This document shows positions 16,127 to 24,504 of a stretch of DNA of 53,268 nucleotides, piece after piece. Each line of letters begins with the position of its first letter. Positions within the stretch are counted from its first letter, which is position 1. The DNA comes from Candidatus Pacearchaeota archaeon (lineage in GTDB: Archaea > Nanobdellota > Nanobdellia > Pacearchaeales > GW2011-AR1). The stretch spans positions 1 to 53,268 of the forward strand of contig JAFCGC010000002.1 of the NCBI GenBank assembly GCA_017608305.1. Reading direction: 5' to 3'. The translations under genes were made by a program, and so were the position numbers. A model generated the notes under the pieces. The model searched no databases, had not been told where the DNA came from, and saw only the letters and a list, made by a program, of their open reading frames with translations.

Positions 16127-16777
16127 ATGATTTCTTTTAATCAACGCAAACAAGATATTTTTTCTAAAAAAGATAAAAGTTTTATTGGTTGTAGAGATGA
16201 AAAAATTAAGAAATTATGTGGTAAAATAAATAAAAAAGAAAGTTATTATACAACATCTTCGTGTTCTGGAAGAGTTGTTGTTATTAAAGATAAAGAGAAA
16301 AAAGAACCAGGAGTATTTGAATTTGTTAGCCATGATTTATTGGATTTGAGTGAGTTGAAGAAAGAATTGAGTAGAATAATTAGCCAACCCCTCCAACCAT
16401 TTCCCCAACCACCCGCCCTTAAAAATAAGTTAACAAAAAAACCTGTTAATAATAAAAGAGGTGATAATAATTTTCATACATTTTCATACAAATTCAAACA
16501 AGAACCATGTATACTTCATGTTGCTTGTAGAGAACTAGGAGATGCTGAAAAACTTTTGAAAAAAGCTCAATTAGCTGGATTTAAGAGAAGTGGAATTATT
16601 TCTTCTAAGGGGAAATTTGTTTGTGAGTTGCTAAGTACAGAAAAACTTGAATTTCCAATTATTGAAGAGGGTAGATTATTAGTGGGAGATGATTTTTTAA
16701 AAGTTGTAGTTAAGAAAGCTAATAAAAATTTAGAAAAGACTTGGTTGAAGATTGAGAACTTGGAGAAATCATTATGA
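16127..16777 (+). CDS. taw3: tRNA wybutosine-synthesis methyltransferase Taw3/TYW3
   Basis: Taw3 methylates the tricyclic base at position 37 of tRNA-Phe in wyosine synthesis. The 216-residue protein starts MISFNQRKQDIFSKKDKSFI and has YYTTSSCSGRVVVI, the TYW3 signature, then ILHVACRELGDAEKLLKKAQ and RSGIISSKGKFVCELLSTEK. The central linker (about 80-115) is low-complexity and proline-rich. It is last in the compact Nudix-MBL-SLOG-taw3 run. Confidence 0.9.
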   Translation: MISFNQRKQDIFSKKDKSFIGCRDEKIKKLCGKINKKESYYTTSSCSGRVVVIKDKEKKEPGVFEFVSHDLLDLSELKKELSRIISQPLQPFPQPPALKNKLTKKPVNNKRGDNNFHTFSYKFKQEPCILHVACRELGDAEKLLKKAQLAGFKRSGIISSKGKFVCELLSTEKLEFPIIEEGRLLVGDDFLKVVVKKANKNLEKTWLKIENLEKSL

Positions 16778-16821
16778 TAGGGTATAAGTAATTTTATAAA
16801 TAAAAAATCCTCTTTGTCTTT

Positions 16822-17139
16822 ATGCCAAAAAAAGAGATAACACAACATGTTGTGGATTTTATATATTTAGAGCTTAAGAAATCAGATTGTGAAGGGGTTG
16901 AGCTTAAATTATCTAAAAAAGATAAAGGATTTGAGATTGGAGGTTTTATTAATTTGACTCCATGTTCAAGGGATGATTTGCCTACTATTAGTGTGTTGGA
17001 GGGTAAAATTTCAATAGAAGAAATATATACTAATGAATCCCATTATACTAAACTCAAGAATTTTGCAGATTCTTTAACAACTTATTTACGGAAAAAACGT
17101 TATGAAGGACAAATAAGTACAAGTTTTAAACAAAAGTGA
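16822..17139 (+). CDS. Hypothetical 105-residue protein
   Basis: A soluble protein starting MPKKEITQHVVDFIYLELKK. The mixed alpha/beta composition and basic C-terminus suggest a small cytoplasmic protein. No family is recognised. A TATA-like TTTATAAATA lies about 27 bases before the ATG. Confidence 0.6.
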   Translation: MPKKEITQHVVDFIYLELKKSDCEGVELKLSKKDKGFEIGGFINLTPCSRDDLPTISVLEGKISIEEIYTNESHYTKLKNFADSLTTYLRKKRYEGQISTSFKQK

Positions 17140-17182
17140 TTAATTAAGTTAATTTAATAAATTGTTTTTTCTTGTTTTTTAT

Positions 17183-17650
17183 ATGTATCCACAAACACAT
17201 TTTTTATTTTCATGGTTAGTAGGTTTGATATTCGCAAAGTTTGGAGTATTTAGTTATAAGGTTGCTTTTTTTATTGGGGTTGCGGCTGTTTTAGTAGACA
17301 TAGATCATTATTTAGTTTATATTTTTAAGAGAAAAGATATGAGTCTTAGGCATGCTTTTAATAAAATGTCTTTAGGCTTTATGGGAGGAAGGAGTTTTCT
17401 TCATCATTTGACTGGGTTTATTTTAGTGACTGCTGTTGTTGGATTTTTATATTTTTATAATAGCGATTGGTTTTGGATAATTGGATTGGGTTATTACACA
17501 CATATGCTTTTTGATTATGCTCATTTAAATATTTTAAAGATCAAAGGAAAAATGACAATTAAAAATTTAGGTTTTGTTGAGAGGATTAATAAGTTTGAGG
17601 TTTTATTAGATATTTTTCTAGCTATTGGGATTGTTTTGTTAATTTTATGA
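17183..17650 (+). CDS. Membrane-bound metal-dependent hydrolase (DUF457/YdjM-like)
   Basis: 155 residues with four membrane helices and conserved acidic and histidine residues at membrane borders: YPQTHFLFSWLVG, VDIDHYLVYIF, SFLHHLTGF and HMLFDYAHLNI. This is the layout of the DUF457 integral membrane hydrolase group. The start is the ATG at 17183, directly after a TAATAAA/T-rich block; an in-frame TTG upstream is less likely. Confidence 0.7.
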   Translation: MYPQTHFLFSWLVGLIFAKFGVFSYKVAFFIGVAAVLVDIDHYLVYIFKRKDMSLRHAFNKMSLGFMGGRSFLHHLTGFILVTAVVGFLYFYNSDWFWIIGLGYYTHMLFDYAHLNILKIKGKMTIKNLGFVERINKFEVLLDIFLAIGIVLLIL

Positions 17651-17671
17651 TAGACAAAAAACATCAAAATC

Positions 17672-17762
17672 TTTAAATAGAACTAACTACTATTATTTTT
17701 ATATATTAATTAATTCGCGGTTAATTAATGTTGTGTATAAAGGGGTGATACCCTCTTTTTTC
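17672..17762 (+). ncRNA. Possible small transcribed unit upstream of ftsZ
   Basis: A TATA-like TTTAAATA (17672-17679) is followed by a 9-bp hairpin (ATTAATTAA 17705-17713 with TTAATTAAT 17721-17729, loop TTCGCGG). A second small stem (GGGT 17743-17746 with ACCC 17750-17753) is followed by a T run (17756-17762), resembling a promoter-to-terminator unit of about 70 bases. A separate TATA-like box for ftsZ lies downstream. It could instead be the leader of ftsZ. Confidence 0.35.
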
Positions 17763-17789
17763 TGATAATATTAGCTGGAAGTTTAAGGG

Positions 17790-17854
17790 GTATTTAAATT
17801 TTTCGCAACTTTTCTTTCAGTAGAGAGTTATAAGGAGGTTAGATAATAAAAAAG
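17790..17854 (+). promoter_or_regulatory. ftsZ promoter and Shine-Dalgarno
   Basis: A TATTTAAATTT box near 17791 is followed by a leader containing AAGGAGG (17832-17838). The Shine-Dalgarno sequence lies 16 bases before the ATG, which is longer than usual, and no nearer in-frame start exists. FtsZ is one of the few genes here with a clear Shine-Dalgarno sequence and leader. Confidence 0.55.
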
Positions 17855-18934
17855 ATGGCTTTAGATTTTGCAAAAGAGGCAATTGATAATGCTAATTCCC
17901 ATAGTATTAATTTTGATGAATTAAGAGCAGGAAAAGCTAATATCAAAGTTATTGGTGTTGGAGGTTGTGGTTGTAATATGGTTACCTGGTTATTCAATAA
18001 AGGAATTAATGGTGCAACAGTGTATGCTTCTAATACTGATGCCTTACATTTAAGTGTAACAAAAGCTGATGAGAAAATCCTTATAGGTAAGGAACTTACT
18101 CGAGGGTTAGGTGCAGGTGGAAGACCTCAAACAGGTCGAGAAGCTGCAAAAGAGGCTCTTGTTGATATTAAAAAAGCTGTTGGTGGTGCTGATATGGTTT
18201 TTGTCTTAGCAGGCATGGGTGGTGGAACAGGAACAGGTGGAGCTCCTGTGATTGCTCAAATTGCTAAAGAAACCGGTGCTGTTGTTATAGGGGTTGTTAC
18301 AATGCCCTTTGAAGCAGAAAAAGCAAGAATAGACAAGGCTGAATTTGGTTTACAAGAACTCAGAGAAATGACTGATACTTGTATTGTTTTAGATAATAAT
18401 AGACTTGTTGATATTGCTGGTCAGTTACCTATTGAACAGGCTTTTGCTGTTGCCAATGAATTAGTGAGTACAATGGTTAAAGGAATTGTTGAGACAATTA
18501 CTCTTCCAAGTTTGATTAATTTGGATTATGCAGATGTTTCGGCGATTATGAAAGATGGTGGTGTGGCAGTCATAGGAATAGGAGAAGCAGATACGCAAGA
18601 TCGTGTTTTAGAAGCAGTTAAGCAAGCCCTTACTCATCCTCTACTTGACGTGGATTATCAAGGTGCTACTGGAGCTTTAATACACATTACTTGTGGACCT
18701 GACTTAAAATTAGAAGAATTTGATGTAATAGGAAGGTCTGTATCTGAGAACCTTAGTCCAAACGCCCAAGTCATTATTGGCGCAAGAATTAGCAAAGATT
18801 TTGTTGGTAAGGTACGAGTGATAACTATTATGACAGGAGTTAAATCTCCTTACATATTAGGAAGAGAAATAGAAGAGCAAGCTCTCCCTGCCTCAAAAGA
18901 AATTTCAGATCTTGGAATAGAAGTTTGGAAGTAG
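17855..18934 (+). CDS. ftsZ: Cell division protein FtsZ
   Basis: FtsZ is the tubulin-like GTPase of the division ring. The 359-residue protein has an N-terminal KVIGVGGCGCNMV, the tubulin signature AGMGGGTGTGGAP (about 119-131), the switch LDNNRLVDIAG and the T7 loop INLDYADVSAIMKDGG. Length is normal for archaeal FtsZ. It ends with TAG, and a terminator-like hairpin follows. MinD is also encoded in the window. Confidence 0.97.
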   Translation: MALDFAKEAIDNANSHSINFDELRAGKANIKVIGVGGCGCNMVTWLFNKGINGATVYASNTDALHLSVTKADEKILIGKELTRGLGAGGRPQTGREAAKEALVDIKKAVGGADMVFVLAGMGGGTGTGGAPVIAQIAKETGAVVIGVVTMPFEAEKARIDKAEFGLQELREMTDTCIVLDNNRLVDIAGQLPIEQAFAVANELVSTMVKGIVETITLPSLINLDYADVSAIMKDGGVAVIGIGEADTQDRVLEAVKQALTHPLLDVDYQGATGALIHITCGPDLKLEEFDVIGRSVSENLSPNAQVIIGARISKDFVGKVRVITIMTGVKSPYILGREIEEQALPASKEISDLGIEVWK

Positions 18935-18950
18935 TTTTTATTTTTTATTC

Positions 18951-18980
18951 TCCGGGGTTATTCTCCGGAGGTTTATTTTT
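18951..18980 (+). terminator. Terminator-like hairpin after ftsZ
   Basis: CTCCGG and CCGGAG pair across a loop of about nine bases, followed by a TTTATTTTTTT tract. It lies 15-20 bases after the ftsZ stop and would end the ftsZ transcript. Confidence 0.6.
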
Positions 18981-19025
18981 TTAAAAAGATTTTTAAATTG
19001 TTTTTGATTGGATTAATTATAAAAG

Positions 19026-19514
19026 ATGGTGTATAAATTAAAAAAAATTGGTGTGATGAAATTAGCTCTGTTTATGGGGCTTTATGGTGTTTTTGTAGGA
19101 TTAATTACAGGAATAATCTTTTCTTTATTTTCTTCAATGGTAAGTTCTGTTGCAACTGCTGAAGCTAGTTTAGGTGTTGATCTTTTAAGTTTTGGATGGT
19201 TAAATATAATTTTTATGCCTTTGTTTTATGGAATTTTTAGTTTTTTGATGGGAATAGTCTTTGGCCTTATTGCTAATGTATTATTAAAAATAATTAAAGG
19301 GATGGATTTTCATTTTCTAAAAGTAGAAGATCCTTTGCCTAAAGCTCCAAAAATTCAAAAGTTAGTTAAATTTAAACCTTTGAGAGAAATTAAAGCCCAG
19401 GATAAAAAACTTGTTAAAACTCAACCTAAAAATCCTGTTTCAAAAGCCAATAAACCTATTCAAAATCAGAAAATAGTTCCTAAAATACCTAAACTCCCAG
19501 ACAAAAGAAATTAA
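19026..19514 (+). CDS. Hypothetical membrane protein with Lys/Pro-rich tail
   Basis: 162 residues. Two strongly hydrophobic regions (about 12-45 and 55-90) are followed by a basic, Lys/Pro-rich cytoplasmic tail (KAPKIQKLVKFKPLREIKAQ onwards). No family is recognised. The position right after ftsZ might hint at an envelope or division link, but nothing in the sequence proves it. It is convergent with the nitroreductase gene and overlaps it by 4 bases. Confidence 0.65.
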   Translation: MVYKLKKIGVMKLALFMGLYGVFVGLITGIIFSLFSSMVSSVATAEASLGVDLLSFGWLNIIFMPLFYGIFSFLMGIVFGLIANVLLKIIKGMDFHFLKVEDPLPKAPKIQKLVKFKPLREIKAQDKKLVKTQPKNPVSKANKPIQNQKIVPKIPKLPDKRN

Positions 19515-20065
19515 ACATCTAATTTTTTGGGTTTTTTCATATTTTTGTTTTTATATTCATCAAAGTAAAGAATATTGTCTAGATCTATCTTGTTTTTTCC
19601 CCTTTGTTTTCCGAGTTCATATCCTACTGGAAAAATTGCTTCAACATTTATTTCTTTAGGGATTTTTAAGGTTTCTTTAATTAGATAATCTACAAAATGT
19701 CCTACCCATGTTGTAGCTAACCCTTTTTCTTGAATTTTTAATAAAAAGTTTTGAATTCCTGCTCCTGCTTGTTGCCTTAAATAGATTTTTCCTCTTTCTT
19801 CATAAGCATTTACTGTCCTAGAAGGATTGCTACATACAACTACAATATAAGGGGCTTTTGCAATATATGGTTGTTGTGCTGCTTCTGCAATTTTTTGTAT
19901 TTTTTCTTTATCACTTACCAGGATAAATTTTAGTGTGTAATTTCCTCCAGACATTGGGGCATAACGAGCTGCATCTATGCATTCAATTATATCTCTCCAA
20001 TCTGGTTTTTTGTCTTTAAATTTCCTAACACTATGTCTTGCCTTGATGACTTTGTTTATGTCCAT
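19511..20065 (-). CDS. Nitroreductase-family flavoprotein
   Basis: 184 residues from the ATG giving MDINKVIKARHSVRKFKDKK, the family N-terminal RxSxRxF motif, then IDAARYAPMSGGNYTLKFIL (FMN-binding) and GIQNFLLKIQEKGLATTWVG. These are FMN-dependent NAD(P)H oxidoreductases. An upstream ATG at 20086 exists, but the TATA box (TTTTTATAA) would then overlap the start, so 20065 is preferred. Confidence 0.88.
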   Translation of the reverse strand: MDINKVIKARHSVRKFKDKKPDWRDIIECIDAARYAPMSGGNYTLKFILVSDKEKIQKIAEAAQQPYIAKAPYIVVVCSNPSRTVNAYEERGKIYLRQQAGAGIQNFLLKIQEKGLATTWVGHFVDYLIKETLKIPKEINVEAIFPVGYELGKQRGKNKIDLDNILYFDEYKNKNMKKPKKLDV

Positions 20066-20145
20066 AGAAAATCCAAGAAGATGCATTATAAAAATGTTTT
20101 GAGTATTAGTAACCTTTAAAAGTAAATTTAAATTAAAATTATCAG

Positions 20146-20274
20146 GTCCCCGTGGCTCAGTTGGTTAGAGCGATCGGCTGTTAAGGTTGAGAACATTTAG
20201 TTCACAAACTTGCTATGAAATCTTTTGATTTCACAGGAACCGATAGGTCGGAGGTTCGAGTCCTCCCGGGGACG
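20146..20274 (+). tRNA. tRNA-Asn (anticodon GUU) with a 55-base intron
   Basis: The cloverleaf fits: acceptor GTCCCCG/CGGGGAC, D stem GCTC/GAGC, anticodon stem ATCGG/CCGAT and T stem GGAGG/CCTCC with loop TTCGAGT. The anticodon loop CTGTTA-A (anticodon GTT at 20180-20182) is interrupted after position 37 by an intron at 20184-20238, the canonical archaeal site. The intron contains its own 7-bp hairpin (TGAAATC TTTT GATTTCA). CCA is not encoded. Confidence 0.92.
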
Positions 20275-20336
20275 CTTTATTTTCTTGAAAGAGGTTAAGC
20301 ACAAATTATTATTTTGGATTTTCTAGAAACAATTAA

Positions 20337-20651
20337 TCACTCATATTCTTTCTTAACCATAAATTCTTTTTTAAATCTTTTTTCATATGCTTTTGCTAAA
20401 TCTTTAGCTTGTTCAAGCAACTCCGGTGTATCTACCATAATTTCATTTCCTGACCAAAAAGCTTGAAAATATCTTAAACGTCCAATTGGTTTTGAGGATA
20501 AAAATCCTTTTTTATTAAATCTTACATATACATCCCCACCCCAATTAGATATGTTTGATTCAGGGAAAAGTTCAAAGGCAATTTTCTCCAATTCTTCAAC
20601 CCTGGCCTTTTCTTTCTTCTCTTTTTTGTTCAATCCTTCAATTTTTACCAT
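20337..20651 (-). CDS. Hypothetical 104-residue basic protein
   Basis: A soluble protein with a charged helical N-terminus (KKEKKEKARVEELEKIAFEL) and a conserved-looking core, NWGGDVYVRFNKKGFLSSKP. No family is recognised. It sits between tRNA-Asn and the KH-domain gene and is transcribed with the translation-gene block. Confidence 0.55.
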   Translation of the reverse strand: MVKIEGLNKKEKKEKARVEELEKIAFELFPESNISNWGGDVYVRFNKKGFLSSKPIGRLRYFQAFWSGNEIMVDTPELLEQAKDLAKAYEKRFKKEFMVKKEYE

Positions 20652-20706
20652 TTTAATTGATTAGAAAGAAGGTTTTTAAGGATTATTGCAATAAATAATT
20701 AGATGA

Positions 20707-21210
20707 TTATTTATCCTTTAGCCCTAAATCTTCAACAGATTTAACTTGGTGTTTTTCTAAATGAGAATAGACGTTTGTTTGTTTTGAACCTTTGATAATT
20801 GAGATGATTGATTCTTGGGCATTTTTAATACATTCTGGGCTTCCTATTATTCCCACAGAATTATCTTTGATTTCAAAATGACATTGAGATAGATTTGAGA
20901 GTGTTTTTAGTGTTTTACCTTGTTTTCCAATTATTCTAGCCCTTATTCTTTCTAAATCATGTCTTTTAGTATAATCTTTTATACTGATTATTTCAAATAT
21001 AAAATCATTTTCTTTGATGAAAACCGCAGTTGAAAATGGAAATCCAAAATTAAGAGCATCAATTACTTTTTCTGCAGCATATTCTGCTTCAGGTTTACCT
21101 GAAATATTTACTTCTTTTCCTCTATTAGTTATTTTAATATTTAGTATTTTTTCAAGTCTTTTTTTATTTTTAAGAATTCTAGGAAGTTTTTCAGAGATGA
21201 TTGTTTTCAT
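20707..21210 (-). CDS. KH-domain RNA-binding protein (Dim2/Pno1-like)
   Basis: 167 residues with two KH-like domains: KILNIKITNRGKEVNISGKP in the first and RARIIGKQGKTLKTLSNLSQ with an intact GxxG (GKQG) in the second. Archaeal Dim2/Pno1 proteins act in small-subunit rRNA maturation. It abuts the aIF1A gene, a common archaeal arrangement. Confidence 0.88.
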   Translation of the reverse strand: MKTIISEKLPRILKNKKRLEKILNIKITNRGKEVNISGKPEAEYAAEKVIDALNFGFPFSTAVFIKENDFIFEIISIKDYTKRHDLERIRARIIGKQGKTLKTLSNLSQCHFEIKDNSVGIIGSPECIKNAQESIISIIKGSKQTNVYSHLEKHQVKSVEDLGLKDK

Positions 21211-21537
21211 TTAAAATCCTTCTTTTTCTGTTTTGAGGTAGTTGTTTCTTTTTAGCCAAGCTATTTGATTTGGCCTATATTTGAAGATTACATCTCCTCG
21301 AGTATTATCTAATTCCCAGGGTTCAATAATTACTACATCATTTGGCCTTAGCCAGAGTTTTCTTCTTAATCTTCCTGGAACTCTGCAATTTCTTGATTTT
21401 CCATCTAAACAATTCACCATCATTTTATTTCCCCCTAATCTTTGATCAATTATTCCTAAAACTTCTTTTCCTCTTGGAAGTCTTGCTCTTGTAATTTTTT
21501 GCTCTTCTTCTGGTTTCTTGTTTTGAAATCTTGCCAT
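21211..21537 (-). CDS. Translation initiation factor aIF1A
   Basis: 108 residues with the S1-like OB fold: LPRGKEVLGIIDQRLGGNKM, CRVPGRLRRKLWLRPNDVVI and GDVIFKYRPNQIAWLKRNNY. aIF1A binds the decoding A-site of the small subunit during initiation. Length is typical. It is immediately upstream of the KH protein gene. Confidence 0.95.
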   Translation of the reverse strand: MARFQNKKPEEEQKITRARLPRGKEVLGIIDQRLGGNKMMVNCLDGKSRNCRVPGRLRRKLWLRPNDVVIIEPWELDNTRGDVIFKYRPNQIAWLKRNNYLKTEKEGF

Positions 21538-21621
21538 AATTATTTTAGAGGAAGTTTGTTTATAAAATTAATTACATAAGGACTAAAGCAAAACAAAAGG
21601 TAAAACCTTTAGCTCGCACTT

Positions 21622-21918
21622 CTACATGAGTACAAGCGCGAAAGGAATTCCTTGAATTTTTTTAATTCCTCTTTGAGTTATTATTCCTGATTTTAAGGCC
21701 GCATTTATTGATCTTTCCCCCACAATATTAAAAGTTGCATCTTCTGTGGCCATATGTTTTATGATTTCTATTACTTCTGATTCTGTTTTTTTATCTCCTT
21801 TAAAGAAATTTTCCTTGATATCTAATTGATTTTTTCCTTCTTCAAAGTATTTACCAAGCAATTCTTTATCACAAATAGTTAAAACATCTCTGTAAGATTT
21901 AATAAGATTTACTAACAT
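21622..21918 (-). CDS. DUF424 family protein
   Basis: 98 residues: MLVNLIKSYRDVLTICDKEL, EGKNQLDIKENFF, then GERSINAALKSGIITQRGIK and IQGIPFALVLM. This is the DUF424 pattern, an archaeal family usually linked to translation genes. It has its own TATA-like region and lies between aIF1A and the DUF5679 gene. Confidence 0.8.
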   Translation of the reverse strand: MLVNLIKSYRDVLTICDKELLGKYFEEGKNQLDIKENFFKGDKKTESEVIEIIKHMATEDATFNIVGERSINAALKSGIITQRGIKKIQGIPFALVLM

Positions 21919-21956
21919 TTAGAATAAAGAAAGAGGGCATTTATAAAAATTTGCCC

Positions 21957-22151
21957 TTAAAAATTCTTTTTCGCTTCACCAGCTTTGATTGCTGCTTCTG
22001 CTTTGTCTTTTGACATCATTGCGCAAACTGTTGTTCCACAATCAGGACATTTTCCTTTAGCCATATATCCACCCCTAGCAGTCTGATTTATGACTGGTTC
22101 TTTTATTTTTTGTCCTTTTTTCTTACATTTAACACAATATCCTTCAACCAT
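21957..22151 (-). CDS. DUF5679-like zinc-ribbon protein
   Basis: 64 residues with two CxxC pairs (EGYCVKCKKKG and GKCPDCGTTVCAMM) that can hold one zinc ion. The TARGGYMAKGKCPDCGT segment is typical of DUF5679. Its position between DUF424 and aIF2-beta genes suggests a role around translation; this is inference. Confidence 0.8.
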   Translation of the reverse strand: MVEGYCVKCKKKGQKIKEPVINQTARGGYMAKGKCPDCGTTVCAMMSKDKAEAAIKAGEAKKNF

Positions 22152-22187
22152 TTTTTTACCTCGTTTATTTAATTATTGATTAATTTC

Positions 22188-22499
22188 CTAAAGGAATTTT
22201 ATTTTATAAAGATTTGGTTCTTCAGTTTCGATGATTAATCCTTCAAGATTTTTGTATTGAAATCTTGTTGTTATTATTTCTCCTGTTTTTTTATCTTTAG
22301 AAAGAAGGTCATAAAATTTATTATTTTTATAGGTCTTGATCTGTCCTAGGAGATAATATTTTATTGTAGAATCTTTCACACTTGCATTTACTTTGTTTTT
22401 ATCTTTAATTGTTTTTATTCTTTCCTTTAAGGGAGTGCAATCAGATATAACAGTTATTTCTAGAAACCTATAATTAGGAATGTCCTCTTTTTTAATCAT
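22188..22499 (-). CDS. Hypothetical 103-residue protein
   Basis: A beta-rich soluble protein (YRFLEITVISDCTPLKERIK, FYDLLSKDKKTGEIITTRFQ). No family is recognised. It lies in the translation-gene run, between the zinc-ribbon gene and aIF2-beta. It ends with TAG. Confidence 0.55.
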   Translation of the reverse strand: MIKKEDIPNYRFLEITVISDCTPLKERIKTIKDKNKVNASVKDSTIKYYLLGQIKTYKNNKFYDLLSKDKKTGEIITTRFQYKNLEGLIIETEEPNLYKIKFL

Positions 22500-22597
22500 A
22501 GTAATTTATAGTTGCTGAATTTAAAAGAATTATTGAGGTGTATTATATTTTTCACTGATTTGATAATTTATTAGAGAATTAGTGAGAAACCTTTTTT

Positions 22598-23008
22598 TTA
22601 AATTTTCGCTCTTACAGGGTGTTTTGCACCACAAGCTAAACAATGTAAAAAAGTCAATCTACCTTGTTTTTTTAATTCTGTGTCGGGTTTTTGACATTCT
22701 TTACACAAGACAAATTCTTTAACATATTGTTTTATTTTTTGATTGATTTTTTCACTTGGGACTTTGATGTTTAAAACTAGCCTATCTTTATCTTGATGGC
22801 CTGAAGCAGCAAGTTCTTTTAATATGAATTTTTGAAAATGCTCTGGATTTCTTCTAATATGGGATGCAATTTGAAAGAAATTAGTTAATATTGTTTTTTT
22901 ACCTTCATGATGTCCTTTTATTTGAGGAATTTCAAACCTACCACTAGAAGAATCAGTTTGTTTTAGGTTTTTATATGCATTATCTAAAAGTTTTTCATAG
23001 TTTTCCAT
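22598..23008 (-). CDS. Translation initiation factor aIF2, beta subunit
   Basis: 136 residues from MENYEKLLDNAYKNLKQTDS. It has the aIF2-beta core (GKKTILTNFFQIASHIRRNP) and a C-terminal C4 zinc ribbon (CKECQKPDTELKKQGRLTFL, CLACGAKHPVRAKI). An in-frame ATG at 23080 would add 24 residues, but this lies only about ten bases from the TATA box and the extension does not resemble the family, so the inner start, which gives the usual length, is preferred. Confidence 0.93.
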   Translation of the reverse strand: MENYEKLLDNAYKNLKQTDSSSGRFEIPQIKGHHEGKKTILTNFFQIASHIRRNPEHFQKFILKELAASGHQDKDRLVLNIKVPSEKINQKIKQYVKEFVLCKECQKPDTELKKQGRLTFLHCLACGAKHPVRAKI

Positions 23009-23118
23009 TGTAAGACACCTAACGGTTTCTTGACAGTCAACTTCCCTTAAGATAGGGTTATGCCTGATTATATTGAACATAAGAAAGAGTTTATAAATGT
23101 TTTATGTTTTATTTATCC

Positions 23119-23655
23119 ATGAAGATAAAAGATATTATTTTAGGTATTGCAATTATAATCCTTACTATATTTGTGACTTTTTATGGAATTAATACTTTTT
23201 TCCCTAAATCTCAATATGAGGATTTTTGTGGTGAACCTAAGTCAATAGGAGTAATTGAGACATTAGAACAATGTGAAGCTGTTGGAGGAAAATGGGCTGA
23301 TTATGATATAGTTGCTAAGCCTAGTGTTGAGGGAGAGAGGGTTGTAGAAGGGTATTGTGATAGGGACTATGAATGTAGGCAAGAGTTAGAGGATGCTAAT
23401 AGAATGCGTTCTAGAAATGTGTTTTTTATTGCTTTGCCTTTAGGAATTATAATAATTATTCTTGGAGCTTTTTTATTTAAATTAGATGCTGTTGGTGCTG
23501 GTTTGATGGGGGGAGGAGTTGGAACCCTTATTTATGGCGCTGGAGCATATTGGCCTTATTCTGAAAACTGGATAAGATTTTTGATTTCTTTAATAGGATT
23601 AGTGATTCTTATTTGGTTTGTTTATTATTTTAATAAGAAGTTGAGTGGGAAGTGA
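23119..23655 (+). CDS. Hypothetical multi-pass membrane protein
   Basis: 178 residues: one N-terminal helix (DIILGIAIIILTIFVTFYGI), an outside domain with four cysteines (DFCGEP, EQCEAVGG, GYCDRDYECRQE) and three further helices at about 110-175. The cysteines may form disulfides. No family is recognised. It shares a divergent promoter region with aIF2-beta. Confidence 0.7.
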   Translation: MKIKDIILGIAIIILTIFVTFYGINTFFPKSQYEDFCGEPKSIGVIETLEQCEAVGGKWADYDIVAKPSVEGERVVEGYCDRDYECRQELEDANRMRSRNVFFIALPLGIIIIILGAFLFKLDAVGAGLMGGGVGTLIYGAGAYWPYSENWIRFLISLIGLVILIWFVYYFNKKLSGK

Positions 23656-23757
23656 TTGTTGGTTTTTCTTGAGTAAATAATCTACCCCCACAACAATATA
23701 TTGCTTATAAAGGAAAAAATAAGAAATAAATAATTATCTGATTTTTTAGGAGAAGAG

Positions 23758-24492
23758 TTAGTAATTTATCTCAATATTAAATTTATCTGCAAGTGATAAT
23801 AATTTATGTGCCCAAGATAATGATTCACTTCCTCCCCCTATTGCAACCTTTATGGTTGCTTTTAAATTATCCAGCTTAATATCACTAGGAACTTCTACAC
23901 TAACACCTTTTTCTTCTGCATATACAAGGACTTCTAATGCAGAGGCTGTAAAGGGAGGGTTTTCTCTTATTATTTTGTAGGCTTCTTCAGCTACTCGTTG
24001 AGGATCAATTTCCACGAACTTTTTAGATTCTTTACCAAATACCTTGTGCCGCAATTTTTTAGGATCATTAAATAACTCATCAACACGTCTAAACGATTTA
24101 TCACCATAATTCGGTATGTTTCTATAAGCCCATTCAACTATTTTCTCACTTTCCACTGGAAACCCCATATCTTTTAGTGTTTTTAAAGCCATTAATCCCT
24201 CAAAATTCTCATCAAAAGAACCAAGAACTAAACTGTATAATTTCTTTTTAAATGCCGACATATCCGCGGAGGGATTTGTACATAAAGCATCTTGATAAAG
24301 TGAAACTATTCTCTTGCATCTAGAATTAGGAATGTATCCAGAATTAGAAGGTGAAGGAAGTTCCTTTAATAATTTATCCATTGCCCACATCTTTTCTCTT
24401 TCACTACGTGCATGAAAGGCCTGATGAATACTTCCCATAAGAAGACTATATTTTATCTGCTTAAATAAATTCTTGTTCTCCAAAACAAACAA
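23758..24492 (-). CDS. Hypothetical helical protein downstream of RPA
   Basis: About 244 residues, mostly helical, with TPR/HEAT-like alternation (KIVEWAYRNIPNYGDKSFRR, RVAEEAYKIIRENPPFTASA). The longest frame needs a TTG start 12 bases after the RPA stop. A later ATG (codon 19) is the first standard start. No family is recognised. It may be cotranscribed with RPA. Confidence 0.5.
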   Translation of the reverse strand: MFVLENKNLFKQIKYSLLMGSIHQAFHARSEREKMWAMDKLLKELPSPSNSGYIPNSRCKRIVSLYQDALCTNPSADMSAFKKKLYSLVLGSFDENFEGLMALKTLKDMGFPVESEKIVEWAYRNIPNYGDKSFRRVDELFNDPKKLRHKVFGKESKKFVEIDPQRVAEEAYKIIRENPPFTASALEVLVYAEEKGVSVEVPSDIKLDNLKATIKVAIGGGSESLSWAHKLLSLADKFNIEINY

Positions 24493-24504
24493 CCAGATGA
24501 TTAA

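Noticed and set aside
23009-23080. A 24-residue N-terminal extension of aIF2-beta.
   Set aside because: It would start about ten bases after the TATA box, the peptide does not resemble the family, and the inner ATG gives the normal length.
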